This document shows, piece after piece, positions 22,147 to 35,400 of a stretch of DNA of 64,000 bases. Each line of letters opens with the position of its first letter. Position 1 is the stretch's first letter. A program made the position numbers and the translations under genes. The DNA lies in assembly GCA_905147135.1 (NCBI GenBank), contig LR990059.1, positions 15,275,001-15,339,000 on the forward strand, written 5' to 3'. The DNA is from Blastobasis lacticolella. Its lineage: Eukaryota; Arthropoda; Insecta; Lepidoptera; Blastobasidae. The notes under the pieces are model-generated. The model searched no databases. It had not been told where the DNA came from and saw only the letters and a list, made by a program, of their open reading frames with translations.

Positions 22147-22649
22147 TATTGAACCAGATGTAAAACCTCCTGCATGGTTGGTGATATCTAATAATCCTAG
22201 AATTTTGTCAAGGATTCCTTATTTATATTACATACCCTGTAACGAATAATATAATGTATCTATTGTATGTATTTTGATTAAAGCTCGACCAGGATTTTAG
22301 GTGACATTGATAGATATATTGCGTAAAAACTTCAAAATCGTTTTATTTACTGGCAATAATGTCTAGACGCTATTGAATAGTATATCGTCCGAATACTCCA
22401 ATGTCTCCTAATTTAAGGGCTAATTAGATATCATAATATCCCTTTTGAATGTCAAAGATTTGAAAGTGACAGCATGATCTTTACGGAGACCTTAAAGTTA
22501 AGAACCATTTCTGTACTTGGGCGTATATCCTTTACCGCCGCCTTCGTTACTACATGTATCTACACTTTTATAGATTTGTCGGTTGGAACAGGAAAATCAT
22601 ACAATAATTTAGCCGCCAACGTCACTAGGCCATCATAATAAATATAAAA

Positions 22650-22995
22650 AGATAGAGATCCTTTTCGGACGCACGAACTGTCGAGCGCCCTGAACCTCCT
22701 CCTGGGGGCTCGGGACGACTCGACAGGGCCCCTCCCTACCGTTTCAGCGGCCCCCGTAGGCCCTCAATCCCAACCCACAGCAGCGGGACCCCCTTCTAGG
22801 GTCTTGCTATAATTTCTCCAGCGTATGCTCCGTAAGTAGTGACGTTGAGCGCACCCCGTCCCTACGGGGTGTCGCATCCGATGAAACCTGAAAGCCCCTT
22901 CCGGCTACAGGTGCTCCCAGGGGGTGTTTAGCACGTATGCGCCTAGGTCCCTTTTTTGGCGAGTCGTGCATAACCAGTCCGGCCGGCCGGCTGGT
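22650..22995. other. GC-rich island of unknown origin
   Basis: A sharp change to GC- and C-rich sequence (GGGGGCTCGGGACGACTCGA, CCCCGTAGGCCCTC) in AT-rich surroundings. Probably a LINE or other transposon fragment; not recognised with certainty. Confidence 0.35.
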
Positions 22996-23170
22996 ACTCA
23001 TGATAGTTCACCTCCTCCCTCCCAACCGCTATACCGAAGTTACCATCGCTACGTTGTCGAGTAAGAGAAAAATTCCACCCACAAAACTTTGGTCTGCCCG
23101 TGTACAACCTGGGTCAAAAATAATTTTTATGAAATTAAATTTTGTGGATCACTACACGTCTACATCGCTA

Positions 23171-23433
23171 GAGCTTGTCTAAGCTGAAATTACGCTCCCC
23201 ACTAATTAATTAGTTGATTTCGATGTGTGAGTGCGAATATTAATAACGACACTTCATCTTTGTGGGAGCATCGACTGCTCCAATCGAACGACGCGTGCTC
23301 CTACGTTTGAGTCTCACCGGCAACTGAATGACCAATTACAGCGGCATTTGTATATGTATTGCGTCCATATTTTAAATTTGCTTGTGTGCGTTAATGCGAT
23401 AGTGGGGCGCGTCATTTCAGCTTAGACGAGCTC
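23171..23433. mobile_element. MITE family GAGCTCGTCT, copy 2
   Basis: Same ends as 18298-18548 with a few changes in the left arm (GAGCTTGTCTAAGC); TA on both sides. Confidence 0.88.
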
Positions 23434-23654
23434 TACAAAGTGGAATTTTCTTGTACCCGATGACGTAGGATAGTTTGCCGACTGTTTCTACCATGTTCCA
23501 TATTATCCCTGTCGCATTGTTGGCGGCATTTGAATTCTGTGACAGAGTACTACATGCTTCCGATGCTGCTACTTACAACGCAGAACTAGCGCCCTATTTG
23601 ACATGTCACCTAAGTTCCTGGTCGAGCTATATATCTTGGTGTTTGAGGATCTAC

Positions 23655-23935
23655 AGACGACGCTGTGGCAGGGCTGGTCTAGGAGAGAAGCGTGCCGTGG
23701 ATACTAATCCTTAGGATCTGTCCTAATTGACAACAGTCGTGCGATGGGTGGCAATTAGGACAGCGCATTACGCAGTATAAAATAAAGTCGCTCTCGGATG
23801 TGGGGGACGTGATCGGACGTCTGACCAAGGTCGGCTCGTCAGCTAATTTGAAAACGACTTATTTGATACTACGTAAGGATTAGTATCAACTGCATGCTTG
23901 CCTCCTAGATCAGCCCTACCGCAGTGTTGTAAGTA
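23655..23935. mobile_element. Inverted-repeat element
   Basis: GGGCTGGTCTAGGAGAGAAG and GGATACTAATCCTTA on the left pair with the complement of TAAGGATTAGTATC and CTCCTAGATCAGCCCT on the right. Confidence 0.65.
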
Positions 23936-24096
23936 GCCACCTTCCCCCGTCTTCCAGGCCGCGGTTGGCGGCCTAGCGTTATATAGATCTCATTGTAGTG
24001 ACGTCATGGTCGTGACATTGTGTTATATCGTGGCCATCGATCGACCTAGGAAACAAATGGACGTGAAATAGTTGAGGAATTTTGGAGCCAGACAAA

Positions 24097-24215
24097 GGCG
24101 CTGTCCGAATTGGCAGCGGGTGTGCGACCATGGTCGTACGACGGACGTCGCTCGAGCAATAGGAGACCTCAAACATTCGTCGCACGACCGTTGCCAATTA
24201 GGACAGCGGCTAACG
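24097..24215. mobile_element. Inverted-repeat element related to the 23655 interior
   Basis: CGCTGTCCGAATTGGCA on the left pairs with TTGCCAATTAGGACAGCG on the right; the arms match the GTCCTAATTG blocks at 23717-23766. Confidence 0.65.
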
Positions 24216-24332
24216 CTGGCATCCGTCTTGTATGTTCTCGCTCGTATCTCAGGGCGACTTTAAATTCATGATACCAAAGGTTAAGGGTATGTGTTCGTGA
24301 TAATAAACGACTTTTACTACGGCACAACTTAA

Positions 24333-24425
24333 CGACCTGAGACCAGTTGGTTAACATACCGGTCTGCCACGCAGGGGTCCCGGGTTCGATTCCCGGCCGG
24401 GAAATTGAAATGACGAATATTAATT
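24333..24425 (+). mobile_element. SINE family B head
   Basis: ACGACCTGAGACCAGTTGGT with B box GGTTCGATTCC; the tail is lost after TTAATTTGTATAGAG. Confidence 0.75.
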
Positions 24426-25383
24426 TGTATAGAGCACGTTTATTTCATAATTGTTTGATGTCTATTTGTTTACTAAGTCAGTTTGGCCCCTAGGTTAGTT
24501 TGGTTGGCATTTTGACAACACTAGAAAGAATTACTTCTAAAAAACTCCTGTATAATGGTTTGTTTCAACATGTCCAACATGTTTCAACATGTAAAAAATA
24601 CACTATGTAATTAGGTATACTCTAAACTGGGCTTTTTTTTGTTAACCACGAATAAAACGTATGCTGTTGACTATAAAGTTTAGTTTTTACTGACTGTAAA
24701 TATTACCTACTTTTTATATCTATATATATCTCATCTTATAGCCATCTAACTCGCTGAGAATTAGCGATTGATAATCGAGCAGGAAGCCCACCTGAGGATA
24801 AGCGATAACTTTCGCCCATGACATCTACAACGAAACGACGTTTGGCAACGAAAATGCATAACCGCAGGTGCATTGTCACTGAGGACTAAGATAAAATGCC
24901 TCTGGCCTGTAATTGCGCTGGCTACCTTATCCTTCAAACCGGAGCATGACAATGCAAGCTTGTTGTTCAGAGGCAGAAATATCTTTCTGTTATAATTTGA
25001 ATTAGGCGGTCTGCCAGCTAGCTCGTTTGGTCCTACAGGCGCTGTTCACCAGCTGTTACGCGTCAAGTATAATTTATTATTATATACTTTATTGTACACG
25101 AAATAAGATAAAATCAATTTTTACAATAGGTTGTTTACAAAGGTGGGCTTATCTCTGTAAGAATTTTTTGTCCAGCGAACCCTACCGGGTGTGGAGAAAA
25201 GCAATAAACGGGGAAGCAGTAGAAAATGTGCAGTATGGGTAATATATTTTCTAAATAAACTACATAATATATGTACTTACCTACTATACATAAACATCTA
25301 TTATAATATATAAAATACTATATAATGATATATTTTCTAATTATTCTATAGAACTAATCAAGAGTTCCATTCCCAGTGCCGAC
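24426..25383. other. No gene; LINE-like 3' ends
   Basis: 24770-25010 matches the repeat at 30000-30285 in inverted orientation. 25080-25250 resembles a LINE 3' end. Confidence 0.45.
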
Positions 25384-26010
25384 ATGTACCGCCATGACTC
25401 TTTTCTGAGTTATGTACATTAGCTGAACACTAACAGCGGCCTTAGCCAAGAGGTTGCGTTAATCTACAATCGTTTGTGGTAGAAAAAATGTATGGGATTT
25501 GACATAAGCTAACGTTTCAATTTCAATTTCTTTATTTCGCATTCCATGTGTTACATATAGATGTTACGTTATCTGACATAAGCTGTTTGTGGTAGAAATT
25601 CTTGGTCCATAGACAATTCACGTACTTTCGGTGTACAAAGAAGGCGGATTCGCGGATGATCCTACACAATCAGAGTCAATGTAGATGTTGGTAGAAATAG
25701 TCGAACTTCGAGCTGTCAATTTTCTACCATACACGCATCACGCAAGCGGAGCTGTCAAAGATGGCTAGACAGCTGTAATCTTATGGTCAATCTTGTTGTA
25801 AGTGAAAACATCGTGATAGAACCTGCACATACAGGCGGCTGGATGTGTAACTATCCAAATGGGTCCAATCTGCTTAGGTTCACCTGTAAACAGGGTTACG
25901 CAGGTCAGATGGCAGTCGGTCCACTGTAATTACCTGTTCTGCTAAATCCTGGATCATGGTCAAGGCGGGCCCTCTGACGCGAGCATAACCGGGTCATTAA
26001 CTTCGAGATG
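25384..26010 (+). mobile_element. SINE family A split by about 350 bp of other sequence
   Basis: The middle part ends at about 25432 (GTACATTAGCTGAACACTAA) and the family tail resumes at about 25800 (GAAAACATCGTGATAGAACC). Confidence 0.65.
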
Positions 26011-26430
26011 ATGATGAAAACCTATAAGTAACGCATCTACCAACTTGGACAACATCCGCCGCTGGGTATTTATTTAAAACTTCATGCACATTACATTAGT
26101 CAACCAGAGAACCAAAATATGTATAATCGCAACCAAAAGACGAAGCTTGGGTAAGAAAAAAAAATATGTTTGTGCCAGGCTGTGCACGGGCAGACCAACT
26201 TTTTGTGGGTCTTCTAAATGTCTACTATTACTACAAAATGGATTTTTTTTGGTCTCGATGACGTAGGATAACCTACGGCGCCCTAAGTCTACAACGGCAG
26301 AGAAGGCTGGTACCCAAAGAGATTGGAAAGTTAGCTACCTTCATGGTTAGACCGGCAAACTTTTTTTTCTCTGTGCTCATACCTCAAGGCCATGTTTGAA
26401 ATGAAACGTCAGGATAACAAAACAAAACGA

Positions 26431-26436
26431 TTTATT
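26431..26436 (-). terminator. IFT46 polyadenylation signal
   Basis: AATAAA on the minus strand begins about six bases after the IFT46 stop codon, implying a very short 3' UTR. Confidence 0.5.
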
Positions 26437-26441
26437 CTAAC

Positions 26442-29400
26442 CTAAGTAAGTACACTCTCTTTATCTTTCTGCCTATCCACGTAAAGCTGTGAGTTTTTCA
26501 CGGCTGAAAACAGACTGAAGAGCAGATGTAGCGCCTGTATCCTGTCGTTGAGGGTGTCTCCGGCTATGGGGATGTCGAAGACTCCACACACCAGGTCCAC
26601 GTATTGGGAGAGGGTGCAGTCCAGAGCTGGGGGCGGGAAGCCCACGTCGTTCAGGGTCTCCTCCATGGAGTCAGGCCACTCCTCCATCAGTGTGTCAATG
26701 TCGGGCATTTTGCTGGAATAAAAGATAATTATGATCATCTTGACGGTAATGTCCCGGTTGTGCTCTCGCGCGGGAGGGACCACGGTCCGCCTTGACCATG
26801 ATCCAGGATTTGGCAGGTTCTTTTTATACTACGCAGTGGCAAACGAGCAGACAGCCCACCTGATGGTAAGTGGTAACTGTCGCCTGTCGCACAGTGTTCG
26901 TTAAAGTAGGTTTAGTAGTTAAGGAAACATTTGAGTACTTATACGTACACTTAGTCGGGGGTTTTCCGACGGCTTTGACGGAATATACGGTTATTTGTAG
27001 GTACGGTTTTAGTATACCTACATAAGTACGATTTAGACATAGACATAGACGTATTTTTATTTGGTCCAAAAACACATTCAAAAACTTAAAACTAACAATA
27101 AGTGTATATCAAGAAAGCAGGGCGATGCGTCCTCGGACCAAATTGGACCAGCCTCAGCTTAATGCTATGAATGGCAGCCAAACATAGCGCTGTTTTTCAG
27201 ACTGACCCATAATAGAGTTTGATGCGCGCACTACGCGAACGACGTGCTAACACAGATATTATTAATTATTAATACCAATATATATAATACAAAATATAGA
27301 AGATATATATATTTTTACATGTATAACCTGTAATATAATGAATATATAAATAAACCTGGGATAAATAATTTGATATACCTTATTTTTTATGAAAATAAAT
27401 AAATAAAGGGCAAACATCAAACGTTACCTCTTTTTTATTCTAAAACTAATTTAGTCATGTTTGACCATTTGTTGGTGTTGAGATAAATGTACAACGCATT
27501 CTCTTGTATCCTGTAACTCGACACTGCCTGCTGTAAAATTCCTGTCTCAATTTCTGGAAAGGTTGTCTGGAAGAGATCGCTAGTAGCGATTAAGCTGCTT
27601 TTGCTAATATGTGTTCCTTGTTATTGTAAGTGATTGGTATTGTTATGTTTTATGAGCAATAAAGTGTGTATCTATCTCACCTGACGTACGTGACGGTCGG
27701 CGCCGGCTTGGAGAGGTGCAGCTCGCTGACGTCCTTTATCCAGCGCTCGATCGCCTTGGAGTTCTTCTCGGCGTCCTCGATCTTCTTCGTGACCTGGGAT
27801 TTCAAGCATGTGTTATGAAAAATGCCCATTAAGGTCCAACGTGCAATATTTTTGCTGGTTCACTTCATCGCCGAAAGACTTTGGTTTCATTGGAGCACAA
27901 ACAAGAGATGTTTCGGTCTCGTGGGTGTCGGTACAAGGCGTCTAATGTTTTCGAGGCGAAATATTTAGAGCCTTCGTAGGAAATGGGCAGCAGTGTTTTC
28001 CATTGTTATATTAATAACACTGCGATCTTCAACACGCCAACCAGGCGTGGAGATTATGGCAATAATCTCCCCTTTTGTGGGAGAGACCCTTAGTCCTGCT
28101 GTGGACTGTAATGGGCTGTGATTATGAACTGGTGCATAATGCACGACGGAATTCCCCTGCCAACATCTATACATATAATAAAACAGTAAAAAACGTATGA
28201 TTGAATATATTTTCTAAATAATAAAATAGTAGGTATAACAATTTTTTTTTGTCCGTCTGTGCACGCTAATCTCCGAAACTGCTGGACGGATTTGAATGAA
28301 ACTTTTTTTGTTGTGTAGCTATTAATCCTGGGCAATATATAGGGGATAATTGATTTTGGAAACTAGAACACCTGATGTAGAACCGTAATAGACCAGCTAA
28401 ACTACAAGAAATATGGAAATGGAGCCGAATGGATTTTGATGAGATTTTCACAGTTTGGTAGATTGGGGTCCAACTTAAAATCTAGGCCATGTTTTTTATA
28501 ATTCGGTTGGGTAGAACCAGAGATACAGCTCGACGTGTCCATAGTACAGTCGAGTTCATTAATATGTGAGCATTGCCAAGGCTTCAAATATAAATGTATA
28601 TAAATTAGCAGATTCATCAATCAATCATATGTACATCTGCTCAGATATATAAGTACCCTTCCATGTACATTTATATTTGAAGCCTTGGTAATGCTCACAT
28701 ATTAATGAACTCGACTGTACTAGCTTTCATAGGGAGGTCATTTAAAATGATCGCTCAGGAAAAAGATAAACTGCCCGAAAACGATTTCCACGAAGACGAA
28801 GTCGCGGGCAAAAGTTATTAATTTAAAAAAACCTTCCCTAAAAGGAAGAGGCATAAAGTTCAGACGTCAATTAGGTACATGATTCGCCTTGTATTTTGAA
28901 AGTAGAGCTCGCGTCTCTCCGTCGTCACCAGTGGCAGCTTTGCTTTCTCTTCTTACATAGTGTCTTTTGGGTTAGTGTTAGCATCCGAGACCGGGAGATG
29001 CCTTGCTCTGCGTGGGCTGCGTAACCGGTTTTATTGTCAGGCATGTGTCTTAATGTAGGACCTTACTCATTCACCGAGCAACATAAAAGTGTGAACAATG
29101 TATTGCTCATCGTATAAGGTTTCATTTTGTCCTTTTGGAAAGTGAAGCCACGCGTAACTGAAAAAAGTGATTTAAAATTTACCTTATTCTATGAGCAATA
29201 CCACTCTCCACTTTAATCTTGCTCTCAGAAAGAGTCAGGGTCTGACAGTAAGGGTGGTGTAATCGACGCTAAGGCGCATACGAACTGTGCGGTGCTGCAA
29301 CTGCACTGCAGGTGTTCGAGGTCGTGACGATGCGACTGAAGATGAAGCACGCCTTTTTTTACCACTAAGGTGGCAAACAAGCTTACGGCCTGCTTGATGG

Positions 29401-32400
29401 TAAGCAGTCACCTATGAACGTTTGCAATGCCTGTCTAGGAACAGCCTCTATTGCACTAACTACTGATAATTTCCACTGGCTATTCCCTTGGCAGCGTGTG
29501 TAGGCCTCCCACAAGGTGGACCGACGACCTGGTAAAGAACGCAGGTACCAGCTGGATGCGGAAGGCACAGACCGGCCTTTATGGAGATCTCTGGGGGAGG
29601 CCTATGCCCAGCAGTGGACGTCTTTCGGCTGCCACTCACCACGGTTGCCTTTCCGCCGGAGGTCTTGGAGATGGCGCGCAGCTGCAGGTGCAGCAGCGCC
29701 GAGTCGCTCTGCTCCGCCGCGGGCTCGTCCAGCACCGACAGCCCTGCGGGATTCAGATACTGGCTTTTGTGGGTTACGTAAGTCAAAAGATAAAAAGTAA
29801 AGTGGACGCTCGTGCAGCGTCGGTGGCCGAGTGGTTAAGGTATCTGACTCGTAAGCTAGAGGTACCGGGTTCGGATGCCACTGCGGCCATGTACCAATGA
29901 CTCTTTTCTGAGGTATGTACATTACTTGAATGCTAAACTATGCTTTTACGATGATGGAAAACATCGTGATGAAACCTGTACCTACATTTAGGCTCATATT
30001 CGATTTCATGACAAACGTGCAGTCAGCCCACCTGATGGTAAGCGGTAACTGTCGCCCATAACATCTACGATTCATGCATTTAGGTTGCAGGCAACAAAAA
30101 TACAAAACCGCAGGTGCCTTGTCACTGTGAGGACTAAGATGAAATGCCTCATGCCCGTAATTGCGCTCGCTACTTTATCCTTCAAACCGGAACACAACAA
30201 TGCAAACATAGTTGCTTGTCGGCAGAACTAGATAAGGCGGTGGTGCTCACCGAGGTAGGCAGAGTCCTAACACCTGATAAAGGCTACTACCGCCTTTGTC
30301 CTCACCCAAATTGTCGATGTGCTCCAGCGCGGGCTCGGCGAGCGGCGCGCCGCGCACGTTCCGCGCCGGCGTGGTGACCTTGATCAGCGCGTCGATGTCC
30401 CCCACGGCGGGCACGTACTCCGGGAGGAACGGGGAAAGCTTGAAATCGATGTCGATCTTCTGGGGGGTGTATCTGGGAAGAAGATAGGGTATTCATCACA
30501 ACCCATAACAGTCTACTGCAGGACTAAGGGACTCTCCTACCAAAGGGGACGATATTGCCATAATCTCTACGCTTGGCAGACGGGTTGGAGATCACAGTGT
30601 TGTAAATATAACAATGGAAAAAGCTGCTGCGCATTTTCCAGCCCACGGAGATTCTAGATATTTTCCTCGAAAACTTTAGCCGCCTTGTACGACACTTACG
30701 AGTGTAAGGGGTTGTGAATAGGGGTGTTGGCGTATCTATAGTAATACTATATAGAGAAAAGGTTTTTTGTACAGCCGAACCAACAGCAAGAGGCTTTCAT
30801 ACAGCACATCATTTATCTGTAGCCTTATTTGTTCGACCGTACCTTTGTAATGGATAAACTAAGAAAGAACGTAGGTAAGTACCTAACCTAATGATTTTAA
30901 GAGTCACCTTTTTCACATTTACCGTATTTGTAGTTTGAGTAGGTAAATGTACACTTGGTCTGGGGTAATCCGACTTTTTTATCCCGATATCACCCGAGTT
31001 CTAATCGCTAAGATAGTTATTTTGTCATGTACAGCATAGGTACATCATTACTGAAACGTGGGAGTTGAATCTTAATTATGGTTACGAAGTGGCACACCTT
31101 TCGCATTTATAACATTGGTATGAATATGGATCGCAGAAACGGTGAATTGTGTTGGAAAATGGTGCGCTCTCTTAGAATAGGACAGTCGGCAGAGCATGAC
31201 TATTCGAGTTTCTTTAAGAAGACTCTACAAAATGTTCCATTACAATGTAGGTAATTACCTACTAGAGATAGAGAGATAAACCCTTTGTTGCTCACAAAAC
31301 GAGAAGTACTAAGAATTGCATGTTTTAAAATAAGCTATTAGGCAAATTATTTAGCTTATTATTCCAGACATACTTTGTCTATAATAATAGACTCTCTCTC
31401 GAGAGAGAAAGATACTAAAATGCAATAAAAATTACCATAACTTAATGTTAAGATAGTACCTACTGCCTAAACCTGATAAAAGGAATGCATTACCAACGCT
31501 GCATTCAAAAAAAGGCGAAATGTCGACGTAAATACTACGTAGCTCGACCTAGAGTTACAAATTATGTTTGTACCACTACTCGCATATCTTTCTACCATTT
31601 TCACCACCGTTCGTTTCCCTCCCCACTGAATAATCACGTCACTGGTAGGGACAGTTGAAACCAACCAACCTACATCACGACGCGTCATAATAATCATCGT
31701 ATTAACCGCCTAATTCAGTCAAGGCTACTTCTGTTTATTTATACGCGTAACGCCGGTGAAACTGGCATCTCGACCCTGCTCCGTGGACGCATTAGATGGG
31801 TATTATAGGTACCTAACTGCGCACCGAATCGCATCTGTTTGATTGACACACGCTGCGCTTGCGCAGGTCTTGAAATAACCTGACGTGGTCGGACTTCAGT
31901 GGGCCACAGTAGCCGCAGTCCGCAGTTCAAGCTTTTTGGCGAACCGTAGGTCTCTTGATCTTGAGTTATGAAACAATACAGGATCCCTAATTTTTTATAG
32001 ACTGCCAGGGTACCGTAGGTTATTCTACGTCATCAAATACAAGAAAAATTCGATTTTGTAATGATTGTAGAGGTTTAGGAAACCCACAAAACGTTTGCGT
32101 GTCCGTGCACAAATTGTCACAAAATAAAATTTTTAACGCAAACTTTCACTTTCACTTATCGTAGCGACTCTTGTGTGGGTTCTAGAAGTAAAATAAACCG
32201 GTCTACCTTACATCGCCTTTGCAATTTTATATTTCATTCATTCCTTACTTTTGAGGATCATGTCTCTCAAAAGAAGCAAGCCTAGCTCTACCTACTAGAG
32301 CTCCGTACAAGGTCTTCTACCGAGGGAGTGCTGCGTTGTTGATCGTAGGGGCGTCGCCAAACTAGTGTGTAAATCTTTTATAGGCCTACAAATTCAAAAG

Positions 32401-35400
32401 AATAGTTTCTTCGCTTGAAGTTTATACGTAGATTTACTTTAGCAATAGTGTAATCTATAGGCAAAGTGGATGGCCTAGGCGACGGTAGAGGGCATAGCTT
32501 CCGTCGGTCAGACACATCATCCGATCTATCCTTTAGACGTAGCGGTTTTCCGTTCCTCTGAACCAATGAGAGGGAGGACGAGTGTGTGCATGTGCGTCTG
32601 CGCGAACGTTGGTGCACCTTAATATATCCTGCGCACTTGACCGCTTTCGTACAAGGGACTCCGATGATTAGAGTAATCTGCTGTAGGAGTTATAGCAAAC
32701 ACAATGGATAACTTAACTCTCATTCCAAAATAGAGCACTTAGGATCGTCTGGTCTGTAGGTACAGTTACAGTAAGAACCTCAACGGTAAAGAAAATAAAC
32801 TCTTTGGTGCCAGGGTCCCGAAGACTACCTACCGACTTTAATCGAGGATTTAGGAGGGGTCAAAACATTTACAGGGAAAAACAACGAAGATATTAAAAGT
32901 GTAGGTACCTACACGAAGTCGCAGCTACATTCATCCAATGGCAACAAACCAACCAGCAAAACAGATACCTATGCAAATTAATGTAATCGCCTCTCCAGTG
33001 GCCATACGTAACAAGAACAGTCGGCAAATAAAAAGAAAACTCCGTTAAAATATGTACCCATTACAATTTAAAAACACGGTGTAGCGCGCGAGTAAATCAG
33101 TCACGATCCATTCAACTTAACGCTGTGTTTTGATTAGAAATAAATATGCTAGTTTCGTTCGCTTGTTTAGTAGAGTAAGAGATAGCGTGTAATTGAGCAC
33201 GTCATCTATACATAGTATAAAACTAATAAAACAAAGTCGCTTCCCGCCGTCTGTCCCTATGAATGTATGTATATATGTACGCTTAGATCTTTTAAACTAC
33301 GCAACGGATTTTAATGCGGTTTTTAACAATAGATAGAGTGATTCGAGAGGAAGGTTTATAAGCAAGAAAAAAAGGGTAGGTAAATAGGGAAAATAGTCGC
33401 GCCGGGTCACTAGTTTTATAATAAATGAGATTACTTTAGTTGGGTTCTAGTGTCATCAGTGTGGCAGCTTAACGCGGTAACGTTTAGAAGTTTGGGGATC
33501 AAACTTTATTTTAATCATTTTAATTAAACCTCTCATCTGAACGCAATCACGCTCAATTGCCAGACTGTCACAATGGTAGTCCTTAAACACGCATCTAGCA
33601 ACTAAAGTAGATAACAGTGACAGAAGGAGGGCTATTATCGTGTATACTAGGTAGGCATTTGACCGCCATCTCACGATGGAAAGCGGCGATAAGGCCGAAG
33701 GTAGAGCATACCAGTCTAGAAACAGTCTATTCACTCTGGCATTGAAGCCACTCCCACCTACCCTCCTACAACCATTTGTTATGAAATGACGTAACAATTT
33801 CAACGCTATCTCTCTCTGTCCATTACAATTGTAAAGGCATGCACCGTATGCCAACCAGACGGGTCTACAATGTAAACGTGGGAAACTAAATTGGGCGTTG
33901 TCATCGGCTATTTCAGTAGGAAATCCCGGATATGAAACTTGACTGCATCGGAGAGTGTAGGGTGTTGAGAATTGTGTAACATACCCTACTTAGATGCAAG
34001 TATACGTGTCTGCTAAGTAGGTTCCAAGGTTCATGAAGCTGTCCGTTTTCCCTGTAGCTGATAACATGGTATTGTGTGTGACTTGTCCAGGCTGTTATAA
34101 TGACCTATACCTATCGCAGGTACTTAAATCAAATGTTGAGGTTTCGCACTTATAAAATAACAGGGAAATGCATTCAACAACAATGCATATTAGGTACCTA
34201 CCCATCTAATTGTTTACTTTACTCGATATTCATAGAAATTCAGCAGACTTTTTTCAAAAGTCTGTTCGCTACGCTAAATTTCACACACCACCACCGACTG
34301 CCTTAGTAGTACATGCAATAAATGCTATAGCGAACTTTCAATTTGTATCATATTACACTTCCTATTCCAACTTCACCGTCACTATCGATCTGATGTGATC
34401 GAGGTCAAACAGTAGACTCGATTACTTAACTAAATAGGTTTTATTGCACTAAACTCAAACCTTAAGTGAAAACTAAATTCGCAAAGTCACTCTCACGTTC
34501 ATGACACCGATTTTGTGACTCCTAAATGCTTAGGAAAAGCTTAAGGCGCCAACATAAGAGTCGCTTAAGATTCGCGAAAACTGAAGTGTCCACGGGCAGG
34601 CCAATATGCTCGCAGAACCGATGTCCGATAGTATGCAAAGGTTCGACACCCGGAGCCCCACAAACTGGACGACGATGGATGCAGGAGGCACAAAGTATAT
34701 CAGCAGCTGTGATGATGATGATAAAACTGCCACTAACCCCGAGCACTCGCTCAGTTATACTGTAACAGGTTTTCGACATCCGTGGGCATGTTCAGTCCCT
34801 GGAATTGCTGTCTGTCTGTCGCAGGGCTTACCTTCAAAGCGGAATTCAACAATTACGCAAAGATTGTTGCAATGGAGCACCACCCCAGACAATAATACAG
34901 GGAGTATCATAAAGTATCGCACGGCAGAGGTATCTTAAAGGTGGTAGTAGAGAGTAGCCATCTAATACCGCAGCTACCTCATTACCCAATCCAAATACTC
35001 AAAAAGCATCGGTATCCATTTCAAATGTGGTGGTAGATACTCATCTAAAACCGGTGGCATCAGTACAATTTCTACGGTCCACCAAACAAAATTTGTCCAC
35101 TTAGACTGTGAGGGCGCCGTAGGTTATCCTACGTCGTCACTTCACACCTTAAGTCACTTTTCTCTTTTGTGACTATAATGCGGCTGAAAACCAAAACTGC
35201 CAAGAAGATGAAAGGCCCCCCCCCCGGCTTTTTACTTATAGAACCCACACAAGAGATATATATGTATTATCGCTACGGAAATTCGAAGTTAGGGTCACAA
35301 AAAAATTTCCAGGTTGTGCACGGGCAGACCAGCGTTTTGTAGGTCTCCTAAACGTCTACTATTGCCAAATTGGTCGCGAACTGTGCGGTTCCAAAGAAAC

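Larger units (their letters stand above)
19142..22640. other. Presumed 3' flank; no gene
   Basis: 19142-20600 is AT-rich and free of recognised repeats, with several AATAAA-like signals (near 19630 and 20570); it could hold the CGRRF1 3' UTR. 20900-22150 is a cluster of inverted-repeat elements. Confidence 0.45.

Noticed and set aside
34522..34779. Possible coding frame near the IFT46 relic (both strands)
   Set aside because: Better explained as a LINE-like 3' end with GAT repeats; only the 34749-34812 part has real exon similarity.
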